From contig NZ_QDKG01000005.1 of NCBI RefSeq assembly GCF_003076635.1, positions 62,001 to 126,000 of the forward strand: a stretch of DNA of 64,000 bases, written 5' to 3'. The notes under the pieces are model-generated. The model was not told the origin of the DNA. It made no database searches and saw nothing but the letters and a program-made list of their open reading frames with translations. This DNA is from Sphingobacterium corticibacter (GTDB lineage: Bacteria > Bacteroidota > Bacteroidia > Sphingobacteriales > Sphingobacteriaceae). Of the stretch, positions 15,344 to 24,382 are shown piece after piece (the stretch's first letter is position 1; each line of letters begins with the position of its first letter). The position numbers were made by a program, and so were the translations under genes.

Positions 15344-16686
15344 CCAGATGGGCCTAACACGAAGCGATTGCGATTTGTGATAATGCCCCGCTTCATAGGC
15401 AAATCTGACATGTCCAAATGGATGGGCTTTCCCGTCAATCGGTCTGCCATCTTGATACCGAAAGGCGATGGCGAATTTTGGTAGTTGGTTTCCTCGGTGA
15501 AGAAACACAGCGCAGGTTCAATGAACGTATAAAAACTTTCCTCTGCCGGAAAGTCGCCTGCATTTCCTGCCATGCCTGCCCAATACAGTGTCGCAACATC
15601 CACCGTGTTATGCCTCGGCTTGCATTCCATCAAAGCGAGCGCACTGCCCGTATCGTTCTTTAGCTGTTTTAGTTCGCTTGCGTCATCCGACCACGCCATC
15701 ACATTGAAGTGCGCACGGATGGAGGATAGCCCGAAGCTGTGCGCTTCGTTCAGATACCTTTCAATCCACTCTTTGTTAATCTGATTGGCACGGCTGTACC
15801 TTGCCAGTGAATGCATGTTACGGGCTGACTTTTCAAACTTGCGCAGGTTCTCATCGCTGTTATCCAAAAACAGGTATTGGTTATAGATATGGTTACAGCT
15901 AAGGAGCAAGCCCACCGGAGAGGCAAAGGACAACAGGCAATCGCTCCTGTCCGTGGACAGCTTTTCATACCTCGTATTTGCCGATACCGTGTTGGGCAAA
16001 TCGTCCGTATCGGACAGGGTGTGCAGGCACAGTCTTTTGTTGCCGATGCGCACATCCTCGCTTCCCAAAGCTATATCCTGCATGGGCGTTCCGGCTTCCC
16101 TCGACAGGGTAAGGTACTGTTCGAGCAATCCCTGTTTGTCGCCTGTGCCGATGATGTCATCCTCGGTCAAGCGTTCCAGTTTCACAAAACCGCTATCGTT
16201 GACAATGCGCTCAAACTGTGCCACCGCTTCCATGAACTTTCGGACGGTTTCTTTATCCCTTATTTCTTTCGGGATAAGTACACCTTTGCAGAGCGAACTA
16301 AAGTTGCTCTGCATCCGCATCCGTTCTTTGGTGGTCTTGGTTAGGAACAGGTAGCAGTAATGGTTTAAAAATGGACGTTCGTTGAAATGCTGTTGATAGG
16401 ACTTTGCAAGGAAACTCAACCCGTCCTGTGCAATATCCGGCGCATAGCTTTCCTTGATGTACCAGTCCTGTTTGTGGACAATGGTATAGTCCGGCAAGGT
16501 CTTGATAGCCTTATGCCAAGCCGAATGAATGGCATCGTATTCCGCCGAAGCTACCGTAAACAGTTCCGGCAGGTGTACCCGAAAGCAAGCCGTGATGTCT
16601 GCATCCTTTGAAATGATGCAGTTGTGTTCCACCGCCAGTAATGGAAACTTGCTTTCCAACGTTGTGGCTTTTCCTGTATTTCTCAT
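15319..16686 (-). CDS. traG: TraG conjugation ATPase, N-terminal part upstream of the hairpin insertion
   Basis: This 455-codon frame begins MRNTGKATTLESKFPLLAVE, the standard TraG N-terminus, and its ATG overlaps the traF stop. It contains the VirB4-type N-terminal domain and runs through ITNRNRFVLGPSG, the first half of Walker A (residues 445-448). It then enters the hairpin, adds GWRAILN and stops at TGA. Every conserved segment up to that point looks intact, with no other frameshift or stop. This argues against general decay of the gene. See the C-terminal part and the hairpin entry; the two parts together make one expected TraG. Confidence 0.82.
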   Translation of the reverse strand: MRNTGKATTLESKFPLLAVEHNCIISKDADITACFRVHLPELFTVASAEYDAIHSAWHKAIKTLPDYTIVHKQDWYIKESYAPDIAQDGLSFLAKSYQQHFNERPFLNHYCYLFLTKTTKERMRMQSNFSSLCKGVLIPKEIRDKETVRKFMEAVAQFERIVNDSGFVKLERLTEDDIIGTGDKQGLLEQYLTLSREAGTPMQDIALGSEDVRIGNKRLCLHTLSDTDDLPNTVSANTRYEKLSTDRSDCLLSFASPVGLLLSCNHIYNQYLFLDNSDENLRKFEKSARNMHSLARYSRANQINKEWIERYLNEAHSFGLSSIRAHFNVMAWSDDASELKQLKNDTGSALALMECKPRHNTVDVATLYWAGMAGNAGDFPAEESFYTFIEPALCFFTEETNYQNSPSPFGIKMADRLTGKPIHLDMSDLPMKRGIITNRNRFVLGPSGGWRAILN

Positions 16687-17015
16687 AAATGACTGGATTT
16701 AGAAGTGAATTTTAAATAGCGGTGTACGGCTCTGCGACAGATGATGTATTTCGGATGCCTTTTCTTTGCCCCGACTTTCATCAATCCATGTTCGCCGTAT
16801 TTGCCGTTCAATGCGAATGTTTGCCAAACGATGAGCGATGCACCACCTGCCCCGATGAACAGGCAGATGTAAGAGTTCACACCTGCCATGTACATGACCA
16901 TGACGAGGATAAGCACACCGAGTAGACCACCTGCGAAGATGAACAAGTACTGTGCTTTCAGTCCTTTGAACTCGACCGTTCTGCCGATACCTTTATTGAT
17001 ATTGTAATTGCTCAT
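16683..17015 (-). CDS. traF: Conjugative transposon protein TraF (DUF4133)
   Basis: The 110-residue protein begins MSNYNINKGIGRTVEFKGLK, typical of DUF4133, and has two adjacent membrane segments (about residues 24-42 and 47-64). A basic C-terminus follows. The in-frame extension upstream lies inside traE and is excluded. It is VirB3-like in size and position. Its stop overlaps the traG start, so the two genes are translationally coupled. Confidence 0.9.
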   Translation of the reverse strand: MSNYNINKGIGRTVEFKGLKAQYLFIFAGGLLGVLILVMVMYMAGVNSYICLFIGAGGASLIVWQTFALNGKYGEHGLMKVGAKKRHPKYIICRRAVHRYLKFTSKSSHL

Positions 17016-17026
17016 AATACGCCAGT

Positions 17027-17332
17027 TTAAAGGAAGAATGAGCGGAGAATGGTCGCCGCTACGATGAGGAAGATACAAGCCCCAAACCACGATGCCGCGG
17101 TCTTGCTTGTATCGGGGTCACCGCTACTGAATTTGTTGTACACCTTTACGCCACCGATTAACCCGACCACAGCCCCAATCGCATAAATTAATTGGGTTGC
17201 AGGGTCGAAATAGGATGTCACCATCTGCGTGGCTTCGGTGATACCTGCCGAGCCGTTGCCCTGTGCGAACACGCCGAATGCCGACAGGATCGCAACGCCT
17301 GTCAGCAACACTTTTTTGCTTTGTTTTTCCAT
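17027..17332 (-). CDS. traE: Conjugative transposon protein TraE (DUF4134)
   Basis: The 101-residue protein has a signal peptide (MEKQSKKVLLTGVAILSAFG, cleavage near VFAQ) and two hydrophobic segments, with the DUF4134 landmark AIGAVVGLIGGVKVYNKF. It resembles VirB2-type pilin subunits. It is the first gene of the traE-to-traQ block. Upstream, the gajA/gajB pair separates it from traD, which is normally its neighbour, so this block must now start from its own promoter in 17333-17522. Confidence 0.9.
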   Translation of the reverse strand: MEKQSKKVLLTGVAILSAFGVFAQGNGSAGITEATQMVTSYFDPATQLIYAIGAVVGLIGGVKVYNKFSSGDPDTSKTAASWFGACIFLIVAATILRSFFL

Positions 17333-17522
17333 GATTAAACTGAATTAAATTGTTACTAATTCCCACCTCGTGCGGGCTTTCGCAACAAAAGTCTTATGGA
17401 AATCGAAGCGTTATGGGAAACTGGAAATCAGCGGAATGAATTGGCAGTGGATGGCATAGAGCAAAGAAAATGTCTTATATTAGTACATTTGAAAACACTT
17501 GATAATTTAAACCTTATATTTA

Positions 17523-19664
17523 ATGCATATCTCTAAAGTCAGCTTGGTAAATTATAGAAATTTTGCAAATGCAAGTTTTCAATTCAATAAAGGAATAAAT
17601 ACCATAATCGGAGAAAACGGTTCTGGAAAGACAAATGTCTTTAGGGCAATAAGGTTGTTATTAGAAGATGCTTCCCTGCAATATGCTTATAAATTGACGG
17701 ATGGAGATTTTAATAGGTCTTTGGATAAGGGAAAATGGAAAGGTCATTGGATTATTATCAGTGTTGAATTTGATGAGCTTAACGATGAAGAAGCAATACA
17801 ATCCTTGTTCATTCACGGTGTTGGAATTGCCGCAGAAGATTATGTAAAAAAAGCTACTTACAACCTTTTCTTTCGTCCTAAAGCGGACATCAGACAAAAA
17901 CTTTCCGAATTAGCTGAAGGAGATACTGCCGGATTACAAGCGATACTCGATAGCATCACAATTCAGGATAATTACGAAACTTTCTTCACTGGCAAAAGCA
18001 CTGCCGATTTTAATGACCCTGATGTATATAAAGAACTTGTAGGCGATTTTGAAAATGTTATTTTTCCATCTACAATTGATACTTCCAAATTTGGCTCTAA
18101 AATTCCACATCAGTTATCTGTTTCCAAAGAAATATCTTTCACGTTTATACAAGCATTAAGGGATGTAGTAAGTGATTTTCATAACAATAGAACTAATCCT
18201 TTACTAACTCTTTTGAAAAATAAAAGTGGAGAAATCAAAGAGGAAGATTACCAACCTATCAGCGATTTGGTTGAGCAATTAAATGAAAATATCGAAGATT
18301 TGCCCGATGTACAAAATATAAGGTCAGATATAAAATCAACCATTCAGGATGCTGTCGGTCTTACCTATTCTCCATCTTCATTGTCTATTAAATCGAGTGT
18401 TCCTAATGAAGCCGAAAAATTGTTACAATCATTGAAACTTTTTATCGGAGAACCCGGAGAGGAATATGAGGGCGGTATTCACGAATTAAGTTTGGGAGGT
18501 GCTAATCTAATATTTTTAACCCTGAAATTACTTGAGTTTAAGTATAGAAAATCAAAAGACACATTTGCCAATTTCCTTATTATTGAGGAACCGGAAGCCC
18601 ATATACATAACCATATTCAAAAGACCTTATTTGACAAATTGGATTATGGAGATACTCAAATTATCTATTCTACTCATTCTACACAAATTTCCGAAGTAAG
18701 TAATGTTGAGAATATAAACATCCTTGCAAAGAAATTAAATTTTGCGGAAGTATATCAACCATCAACTGGTTTAACACCTGAAAGCATCAATCAAATACAG
18801 CGTTATTTGGATGCTGTAAGAACCAATCTATTGTTTGCAAAGGGAATAATATTGGTTGAAGGAGATGCAGAGGAGATTTTAATACCCATAATGGCCAAGA
18901 AAGTATTTGGTGTAAGTCTTGACGAGCTTGGGATTAGCCTCATTAATATACGAAGTACAGGGTTTGAAAATGTAGCCCAACTTTTCCATGATAACCGGAT
19001 AAAAAGAAAATGTGCAATTCTAACAGATTTAGATGATGCGATTTGTGATACAACAATTAATGAGGGCGACAGTGACCGATTAAAAAAATACAAAAGAAAA
19101 GTCGAGGCATCTAAACAAAAGGGATTGGGACGTAAGGCTAAATTAGATGCTTTTGAAGCAGGGAATGATTGGATAAAGGCATTTTATGCTGATTACACCT
19201 TTGAAGTCGATTTTATAACCGAAGGTAACGAGGATGAAGTAATTGCTATAATTGACCAAGTATATACAGACCAACCAACAAGAGTACAAGCCAAAACAGA
19301 TATTGAAGATGGTGATGTTGCAATTTACGGAAAGCGTGTCCTTACAATGGCTAAGCAGGAAGGTAAAGGTTGGTTTGCCATAATGTTAGGTAAACATATT
19401 TCTTTTAAAACAGAAATTCCGAATTATATCGTTGATGCTATTCTTTTTGCCAAAGAAACATACGCTAACAATATCGTTGCCGATATCATTGAATATAGGA
19501 TGAACAAGCATTTCGATGATGATAATACTTTGGATTTTTCATCTTGCAGGGAGACCCTTACAAAGTATAGAGCCGAAGAAGCAACTTTAAATGACCTTGC
19601 TTTTGACTTGGACTTGATAATATCAGATGACCAACTATTAACATTCATAGATAAATTGAAATAG
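17523..19664 (+). CDS. gajA: Gabija GajA, OLD-family ATPase/TOPRIM endonuclease
   Basis: The 713-residue protein has an ABC-type ATPase half: Walker A GENGSGKT at residues 30-37, signature LSLGG at 322-326, Walker B with LIIEEPEAH at 352-360 and the switch STHS at 383-386. It also has a TOPRIM nuclease half with ILVEGDAEE (Glu446) and TDLDDA (Asp502, Asp504). This is the OLD nuclease layout. Together with the UvrD-like helicase 3 bases downstream it makes the Gabija defence system, in which GajA nicks DNA when nucleotide levels fall during phage infection. Other OLD nucleases exist, but the helicase partner makes Gabija the best call. The pair is visibly more AT-rich than the flanking tra genes and runs on the opposite strand, so it is cargo. 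Confidence 0.9.
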   Translation: MHISKVSLVNYRNFANASFQFNKGINTIIGENGSGKTNVFRAIRLLLEDASLQYAYKLTDGDFNRSLDKGKWKGHWIIISVEFDELNDEEAIQSLFIHGVGIAAEDYVKKATYNLFFRPKADIRQKLSELAEGDTAGLQAILDSITIQDNYETFFTGKSTADFNDPDVYKELVGDFENVIFPSTIDTSKFGSKIPHQLSVSKEISFTFIQALRDVVSDFHNNRTNPLLTLLKNKSGEIKEEDYQPISDLVEQLNENIEDLPDVQNIRSDIKSTIQDAVGLTYSPSSLSIKSSVPNEAEKLLQSLKLFIGEPGEEYEGGIHELSLGGANLIFLTLKLLEFKYRKSKDTFANFLIIEEPEAHIHNHIQKTLFDKLDYGDTQIIYSTHSTQISEVSNVENINILAKKLNFAEVYQPSTGLTPESINQIQRYLDAVRTNLLFAKGIILVEGDAEEILIPIMAKKVFGVSLDELGISLINIRSTGFENVAQLFHDNRIKRKCAILTDLDDAICDTTINEGDSDRLKKYKRKVEASKQKGLGRKAKLDAFEAGNDWIKAFYADYTFEVDFITEGNEDEVIAIIDQVYTDQPTRVQAKTDIEDGDVAIYGKRVLTMAKQEGKGWFAIMLGKHISFKTEIPNYIVDAILFAKETYANNIVADIIEYRMNKHFDDDNTLDFSSCRETLTKYRAEEATLNDLAFDLDLIISDDQLLTFIDKLK

Positions 19665-19667
19665 GCT

Positions 19668-21482
19668 ATGTTCATTTGGGAAAAAGGAAGTCTGAATGAG
19701 GAACAAGAAACTGCAATCTTAGAGAACGACAGTGTACTCTTGATTGCCTGCCCTGGTAGTGGAAAAACGAGAACACTTACATACAAAATCGCCTATGAAT
19801 TAAGCAGGTTAAATTCCAATAAAGAGTTCGTTATTGCTATTACATACACGAATAATGCCGCTGATGAAATTAAAGAACGAGTGGAATTATTGGGGGTTGA
19901 TACTACACAATTGTGGATTGGAACCATTCATTCGTTCTGTATGGAATGGATATTAAAACCTTACCACCTGTATTCTGATAGGTTGAAAAACGGATTTAAA
20001 GTTTGTAATTCTTTTGATACTGAAAAGCTCTTGACCGAATTATGTAAAAAATATAGCAATCCAAAAGTTACTTTCTATGATTTCAAATACTATGCTACCA
20101 TAAATGGCACATACAAGTTTACATCAAAAAATAGTAATCAGAATGAGCATATAAAAGCTATTCTCCAAGAGTATTTTGGGATATTAAAAGCAAATAATCA
20201 ACTGGATTTTGAGCAGATACTTTTTTATGCCTATGAATTGTTGAAATCAAAACCAATCATTTGTACCATCCTGTGCAAATTGTTTCCATTTATTTTGATT
20301 GATGAATACCAAGACACTAAAGAGATACAATATCATATAATTTCCAAAATATTAAGTGCAAACAACGGATGTTCGAAAACATTAATTGTGGGTGACCCTA
20401 ACCAATCTATTTATCACTCTTTAGGTGGTTTTCCGATGCCAAAGGATGAATTGGAAAAGCTTTTAGGGTTTAACTTGACACAATTGAGTTTAGACAAAAA
20501 TTACAGGTCTTCTGAAGCTATAATAAATTACTTTGATTATTATAAAACATTTGCTACCCCCATTGTAGCATTCGGTAACGAGAAAGAATATAGCAGTTTA
20601 ATTACGTATAATTTATCAGTTTCTTTAGATAACTTGATAGAAGAAATTGCAAAATTGATTTTGTTCAATGTACAAGAGGCAGGAATAAGTCCTAACGAAA
20701 TTTGTATCGCAGCACCTCAATGGATACAGATTGCAAGTATTACAAGGAAACTTATGATTAGGCTTCCAGATTTTAGTTTTGATGGACCGGGAATGGCTCC
20801 GTTTTCCCGGGATATTGAGAATTTTTGGTTTAAAGTTTCAAGAATTGTTTTGACAGAACCATCGCCTTATATGTACGTTCGTCGTTTGCGTTGGAGTAAA
20901 GAAGTTTTGAATGAACTTGAAGCTGCGGGGGTAGATGTATCAAACTTATCAAATAAAGAATTTTTGAAAATCTGCAATTCTATTGAAGTGGATGAAAGTG
21001 ATGGTTTGACCTACTTACGGTCTTTCTTTGAACGAATTTGTGAAAACCTAAAAATACAAATTCAGAATTTCCCATTGCTTGAAGAACATCATACATCTTT
21101 TTTTGCGAGTTCTGAAAGTAGAATACAAAGGCTTATTGATGAAGGGAATCCCTTTATTGGAGAGATTGAAAATTTCAGAAAAGTTTTCAAACAAAGAGAT
21201 GGAATTACAGTCTCAACTATTCACGGCGTAAAAGGAGAAGAATATGATACAGTTATCGGTTTTGCTCTTCTCGATGACTATGTACCACATTTCAATGATG
21301 CAAATGGCTATGAAAATTCAAAAAAGTTACTTTACGTTTTAGCGTCCAGAGCCAGAAAAAATTTGCATTTGATTTCAGAAACATCAAGGGGGGTAAATCG
21401 CTATAATCCGAATGGCAAAAGTCCAACACCTCATTTGCTTGAATATAATTATGGGTATTCTACTATTGAATTTGATGATTAG
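19668..21482 (+). CDS. gajB: Gabija GajB, UvrD/Rep-like superfamily 1 helicase
   Basis: The 604-residue protein shows SF1 helicase motifs in order: Q motif LNEEQETAI (about 9-17), Walker A ACPGSGKT (27-34), Ia AITYTNNAADEIKER, GTIHSF, Walker B ILIDEYQDT, III LIVGDPNQSIY, V TVSTIHGVKGEEYD and VI YVLASRARK. GajB senses DNA ends or single strands and works with GajA in Gabija. It starts 3 bases after gajA. It is longer than the roughly 500 residues I expect for typical GajB, mainly in the middle region. It ends 45 bases from the convergent traD stop. Confidence 0.9.
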   Translation: MFIWEKGSLNEEQETAILENDSVLLIACPGSGKTRTLTYKIAYELSRLNSNKEFVIAITYTNNAADEIKERVELLGVDTTQLWIGTIHSFCMEWILKPYHLYSDRLKNGFKVCNSFDTEKLLTELCKKYSNPKVTFYDFKYYATINGTYKFTSKNSNQNEHIKAILQEYFGILKANNQLDFEQILFYAYELLKSKPIICTILCKLFPFILIDEYQDTKEIQYHIISKILSANNGCSKTLIVGDPNQSIYHSLGGFPMPKDELEKLLGFNLTQLSLDKNYRSSEAIINYFDYYKTFATPIVAFGNEKEYSSLITYNLSVSLDNLIEEIAKLILFNVQEAGISPNEICIAAPQWIQIASITRKLMIRLPDFSFDGPGMAPFSRDIENFWFKVSRIVLTEPSPYMYVRRLRWSKEVLNELEAAGVDVSNLSNKEFLKICNSIEVDESDGLTYLRSFFERICENLKIQIQNFPLLEEHHTSFFASSESRIQRLIDEGNPFIGEIENFRKVFKQRDGITVSTIHGVKGEEYDTVIGFALLDDYVPHFNDANGYENSKKLLYVLASRARKNLHLISETSRGVNRYNPNGKSPTPHLLEYNYGYSTIEFDD

Positions 21483-21527
21483 ATTGATAGATTATTTTAA
21501 GTTGATAAACAAAGGGGAGCTGTCTTT

Positions 21528-22166
21528 TCAGACAAACTCCCCAATGTCGAAATCCTCAAAATCACTTTTCCGCAAATCGGGAGAACTGAAATCCGTTCCG
21601 GCGGAGAGGCTTTTGTCCAACAACTCTGCAATCTTCCGTGAAGCCCCATCCATTGAGTTTTCGAGCAGATTTAACAATTCCGTTCCCTGTAATCGCTGAA
21701 CTATGTCCACCGCTTTCTGTTGCTGGGCAGGTTCAAGTGTATCTTGCTCCAACCATGCCCCTACGGTTGTCAGTTCATCAAAGGTAACCCCTGTGGCAAA
21801 CTCATTGTCGCTGTCCTCAAACCCGTACTCATCCCATTCGTCTTCCTCATTTTCAAAATCGGACATACTCCCGAAAACTTCATCCGGCTCTCCCTCAATC
21901 TGCGGATTTTCCAATCCAAAACCTATCCCGTAGGTTTCTGTTCCAAAATTATCAGCTTTCCCGTCACGTTCGCCCGATTGTCTCTTTGTGGCATTCAGTG
22001 GCAAGGTGTGGCGTTCCACAGGCTTGGGAAGCCCCATAATATCCGGCAGGTCGGGGCTTTTCTTTTCCGGCTTTATTTCCTTGCGGACATTCTTATGGAT
22101 GACCACCTTATCTTTCAGCAAAAGGATGATGACGATGATAAGGCATATTACAATCAATGTTTCCAT
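21528..22166 (-). CDS. traD: Conjugative transposon protein TraD
   Basis: The 212-residue protein has one N-terminal membrane segment (METLIVICLIIVIILLL) followed by an acidic cytoplasmic domain with DNEFATGVTFDELTTVGAWL. This matches TraD of Bacteroidota conjugative transposons (not the F-plasmid coupling protein of the same name). It follows the DUF3408 gene by 2 bases. Its function in transfer is not known. The downstream Gabija pair runs convergent to it. Confidence 0.82.
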   Translation of the reverse strand: METLIVICLIIVIILLLKDKVVIHKNVRKEIKPEKKSPDLPDIMGLPKPVERHTLPLNATKRQSGERDGKADNFGTETYGIGFGLENPQIEGEPDEVFGSMSDFENEEDEWDEYGFEDSDNEFATGVTFDELTTVGAWLEQDTLEPAQQQKAVDIVQRLQGTELLNLLENSMDGASRKIAELLDKSLSAGTDFSSPDLRKSDFEDFDIGEFV

Positions 22167-22168
22167 AG

Positions 22169-22444
22169 CTATAAGATTGGCTTTTGCTTGTCGGCATAGA
22201 TAATCTTTATTTCGTCTCCGAACTCCTCAAAGTGGTGTTTCAGTAAACTGTGCAGGTAATCGGTAAGCGTAATTTCTCCCTCGCCGAGCAGAAAGACGAT
22301 ACGGGATAATTTCTTATGGAAATCGGGGCTTATGTAGACTGATTTTCCGCATCTTGCCACGACCCCTGTCGGTCTTAAAAATGCCGATTTGTAATGCGCT
22401 TTGCGCAATACCTTTTCTGGTTGTTTTTGCTGTGTCTTGTTCAT
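22169..22444 (-). CDS. DUF3408 protein, TraB/TraC position, short form
   Basis: The 91-residue basic protein carries the DUF3408 core SVYISPDFHKKLSRIVFLLG and YLHSLLKHHFEEFGDEIKII. The fold is ribbon-helix-helix-like and suggests DNA binding. It is a shorter paralogue of the next gene upstream, sharing the K/R-S-x-YI-x2-x-(F/Y)H-x-(K/R)LSRIV pattern. It may act with ParA-like TraA in element DNA handling. Spacing of 2 and 11 bases to its neighbours shows one operon. Confidence 0.82.
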   Translation of the reverse strand: MNKTQQKQPEKVLRKAHYKSAFLRPTGVVARCGKSVYISPDFHKKLSRIVFLLGEGEITLTDYLHSLLKHHFEEFGDEIKIIYADKQKPIL

Positions 22445-22455
22445 AATCGAATACT

Positions 22456-22878
22456 TTAAAAAATGGGTTTAAACTTATTGTTGAAATCATCGGTGATGGC
22501 TTTCTCGAACTGTTCAAAATGATGTTCGAGAATATTGTCCAAATAAGCGTACAGGGGTATTTTATCCTCGCCGATAACCTGCACGATACGGGAAAGCCGT
22601 TCGTGGTATTCCTGCCGGATGTAGATGCTCTTATCGCCACGGCGTGTCATGGTGTGGCTGTTGAGGAAACGCTCGCCATAGCCCGTATCGGAAGCCCTCT
22701 TTTGTCGGGTACGCTCTTTGGCTACGGGCTTTTCCGTTGCCATTTCCTTTGTTGGCTCTGCGCTCGGCTCTTGGGGGGCTACCGCCTGTTGGGGCTTCTT
22801 TGTTTCACCTGCCATGATGGACATGAGATATGCCTCGTCAATCGGGGCATTCGGCTTTTTCTTGTTTTCATTTTCCAT
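22456..22878 (-). CDS. DUF3408 protein, TraB/TraC position, long form
   Basis: The 140-residue protein has a disordered, Pro/Glu/Lys-rich N-terminus (about residues 1-65) and a C-terminal DUF3408 domain with SIYIRQEYHERLSRIVQVIG and YLDNILEHHFEQFEKAITDD. It is a paralogue of the following gene. It lies 5 bases after traA. A ParA-like protein followed by one or two small RHH-like proteins resembles a partition cassette, so a role in segregation or relaxosome positioning is a fair inference. Confidence 0.82.
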   Translation of the reverse strand: MENENKKKPNAPIDEAYLMSIMAGETKKPQQAVAPQEPSAEPTKEMATEKPVAKERTRQKRASDTGYGERFLNSHTMTRRGDKSIYIRQEYHERLSRIVQVIGEDKIPLYAYLDNILEHHFEQFEKAITDDFNNKFKPIF

Positions 22879-22883
22879 AGCGG

Positions 22884-23651
22884 TTACAGTTTGACGGTTC
22901 TTAAAAATTCACTGATGAACAAATCCAAGCCGGAGGCTTTCATCAATCTTTTGTCTGGAGGTAACAGCGTGGAGCGGAAGACGGTCTTTGCCGTTGCCTC
23001 GCTTTCCTTGCGGAAGCGTTTGCTATCGGCAATGCGTGTTTCCATTGCTTGTAGTCCGACCTCGTTAATAACGTTGCCGTAGATTTCGTACAGTTGCGAT
23101 TTTTCCCTGCCATCGACCATGTTCCAAAACAGCCGTATGGTTTCGATGGAGGTTTGCCCGTGTTTCATAAGGACGTTGGTCAGTACATCGGTAAAGCTCA
23201 ATGTGCTTTCCATGACCACACGGTCTGCCGTGATGGGCGAAAAGATGTGGTTCATTCCTGCCAGTGTGTTCAGCAAGCCCGAAGTGTTTACCGTTCCGGT
23301 CAAATCAAAGAAAACCACATCCACGGGAACGGTCGAGGACTGTATGAATGCTTCCGCATCCGTTAGGGCATTGTCAGCCTTGCTTTGCAGTACCGGATAG
23401 GCTTTTTTGTTGATGGTGGAAAATTGGCGGTGTGCCAGTTTTTTCAGCACCTCGTTTTGCATGACCGCTTTCAAATCCCGTTCCCTCATTTGGCAGATGC
23501 TGTGCTGTGGATAATCGCAGTCAAAGACGGCTACGTTATAGCCCATTTGGTAATGGAGTATGCTTGCCGTAACCGTTGTAAACGTGCTTTTCCCAACGCC
23601 CCCTTTTTGGCTTGAAAAAGCAATGAATTTTGTCCTGTTTGTTGCTTCCAT
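22884..23651 (-). CDS. traA: ParA-family ATPase TraA
   Basis: The 255-residue protein begins MEATNRTKFIAFSSQKGGVG and has the deviant Walker A KGGVGKST (about residues 16-23), FDCDYPQHS and VVFFDLTGT (Walker B). This is the ParA/MinD ATPase type. The open frame upstream is excluded because it runs into the repeat-rich non-coding stretch. It is the first gene of the traA-B-C-D block, reading away from the mob genes. In CTnDOT-type elements this is TraA. It probably aids DNA positioning during transfer. Confidence 0.92.
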   Translation of the reverse strand: MEATNRTKFIAFSSQKGGVGKSTFTTVTASILHYQMGYNVAVFDCDYPQHSICQMRERDLKAVMQNEVLKKLAHRQFSTINKKAYPVLQSKADNALTDAEAFIQSSTVPVDVVFFDLTGTVNTSGLLNTLAGMNHIFSPITADRVVMESTLSFTDVLTNVLMKHGQTSIETIRLFWNMVDGREKSQLYEIYGNVINEVGLQAMETRIADSKRFRKESEATAKTVFRSTLLPPDKRLMKASGLDLFISEFLRTVKL

Positions 23652-24382
23652 TTCTATTCTATTTTTAAGTTTCTTTTTCCGTGGACTGCCTGCCGTCCTG
23701 CATGGAACAGGGCTGTCATCCCTGCACACTCTCCGGCAGTCTTGATACAATCCCGTCTGTCGGGCTTGCCATCGTTCGTTCAATCAGCCGTGCCGTCATT
23801 CCGGCTTTCACACGGGCAAGACCGATGGCTTGCCTGTCGTCCTGCCCGATGGAATGGCTACCGGATAGTTTTCATGCCGTCCGGTATTCCTGCCTGCCGA
23901 GCGGAACGCCGTCATGTGTTCCGGCATTCCTGCGCTCCGTCTTTCAGAACTCCCATCGGGAGCGGATGCCTGCAAACAGGCTTGCGTGACTGATAGCGCA
24001 AAGAAGCAGGTTATTCCGCTCCATTGATTTAAAGCGGTAATCCACGGCATTTTTTGGCAATGTTTGGTCGTGGCGGATAGGTCAATGCTTTGAGAAAGCT
24101 ACCCTTACTTTGTAAGGGCTTAAATGCAAGGGGTGAATGGAGAAATCATTGGAGAATGGAAGTTATGGGCGGAACGGCGCAAAGCCGTTTTTTTCCGCTT
24201 TACCCAATCCGACCCGCAGGGCGGATTTTCTGTTCACCCGAACAGAGCAAGTTATGTTTTGAGATGCTCGAAATAAATTCCGCACCTCAAAACCACTTGC
24301 CCTTGCAGGGGGCTGAAAACCGCTCCGAAGTCGCAGTTTATAGTAATTAACTAAAGTTGAGCTCGCTGAAGCTCGGTTATTA
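23652..24382. other. Probable oriT region between traA and mobA
   Basis: About 730 bases without a gene lie between divergent traA and mobA, where the relaxase substrate is expected. It is rich in repeats: TCCGGTATTCCTGC at 23880-23893 and TCCGGCATTCCTGC at 23920-23933 (40 bases apart), many CCTGCC/GCCGTC words, a 7-bp hairpin TCTGTTC-ACCC-GAACAGA at 24229-24246, and a terminator-like hairpin at 24173-24193. No nick site can be named from sequence alone. Confidence 0.5.
24173..24193 (+). terminator. Terminator-like hairpin before mobA
   Basis: Stem AACGGC (24173-24178) and GCCGTT (24184-24189) with loop GCAAA, then a run of T. On the plus strand it would end transcripts entering the mob operon, or it may be part of the oriT structure. 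Confidence 0.5.

Noticed and set aside
14129..16686. traG as simple decay pseudogene
   Set aside because: Not adopted as the main call because no other stop or frameshift is present and the defect is one exact 50-nt hairpin in the Walker A codons; it remains possible.
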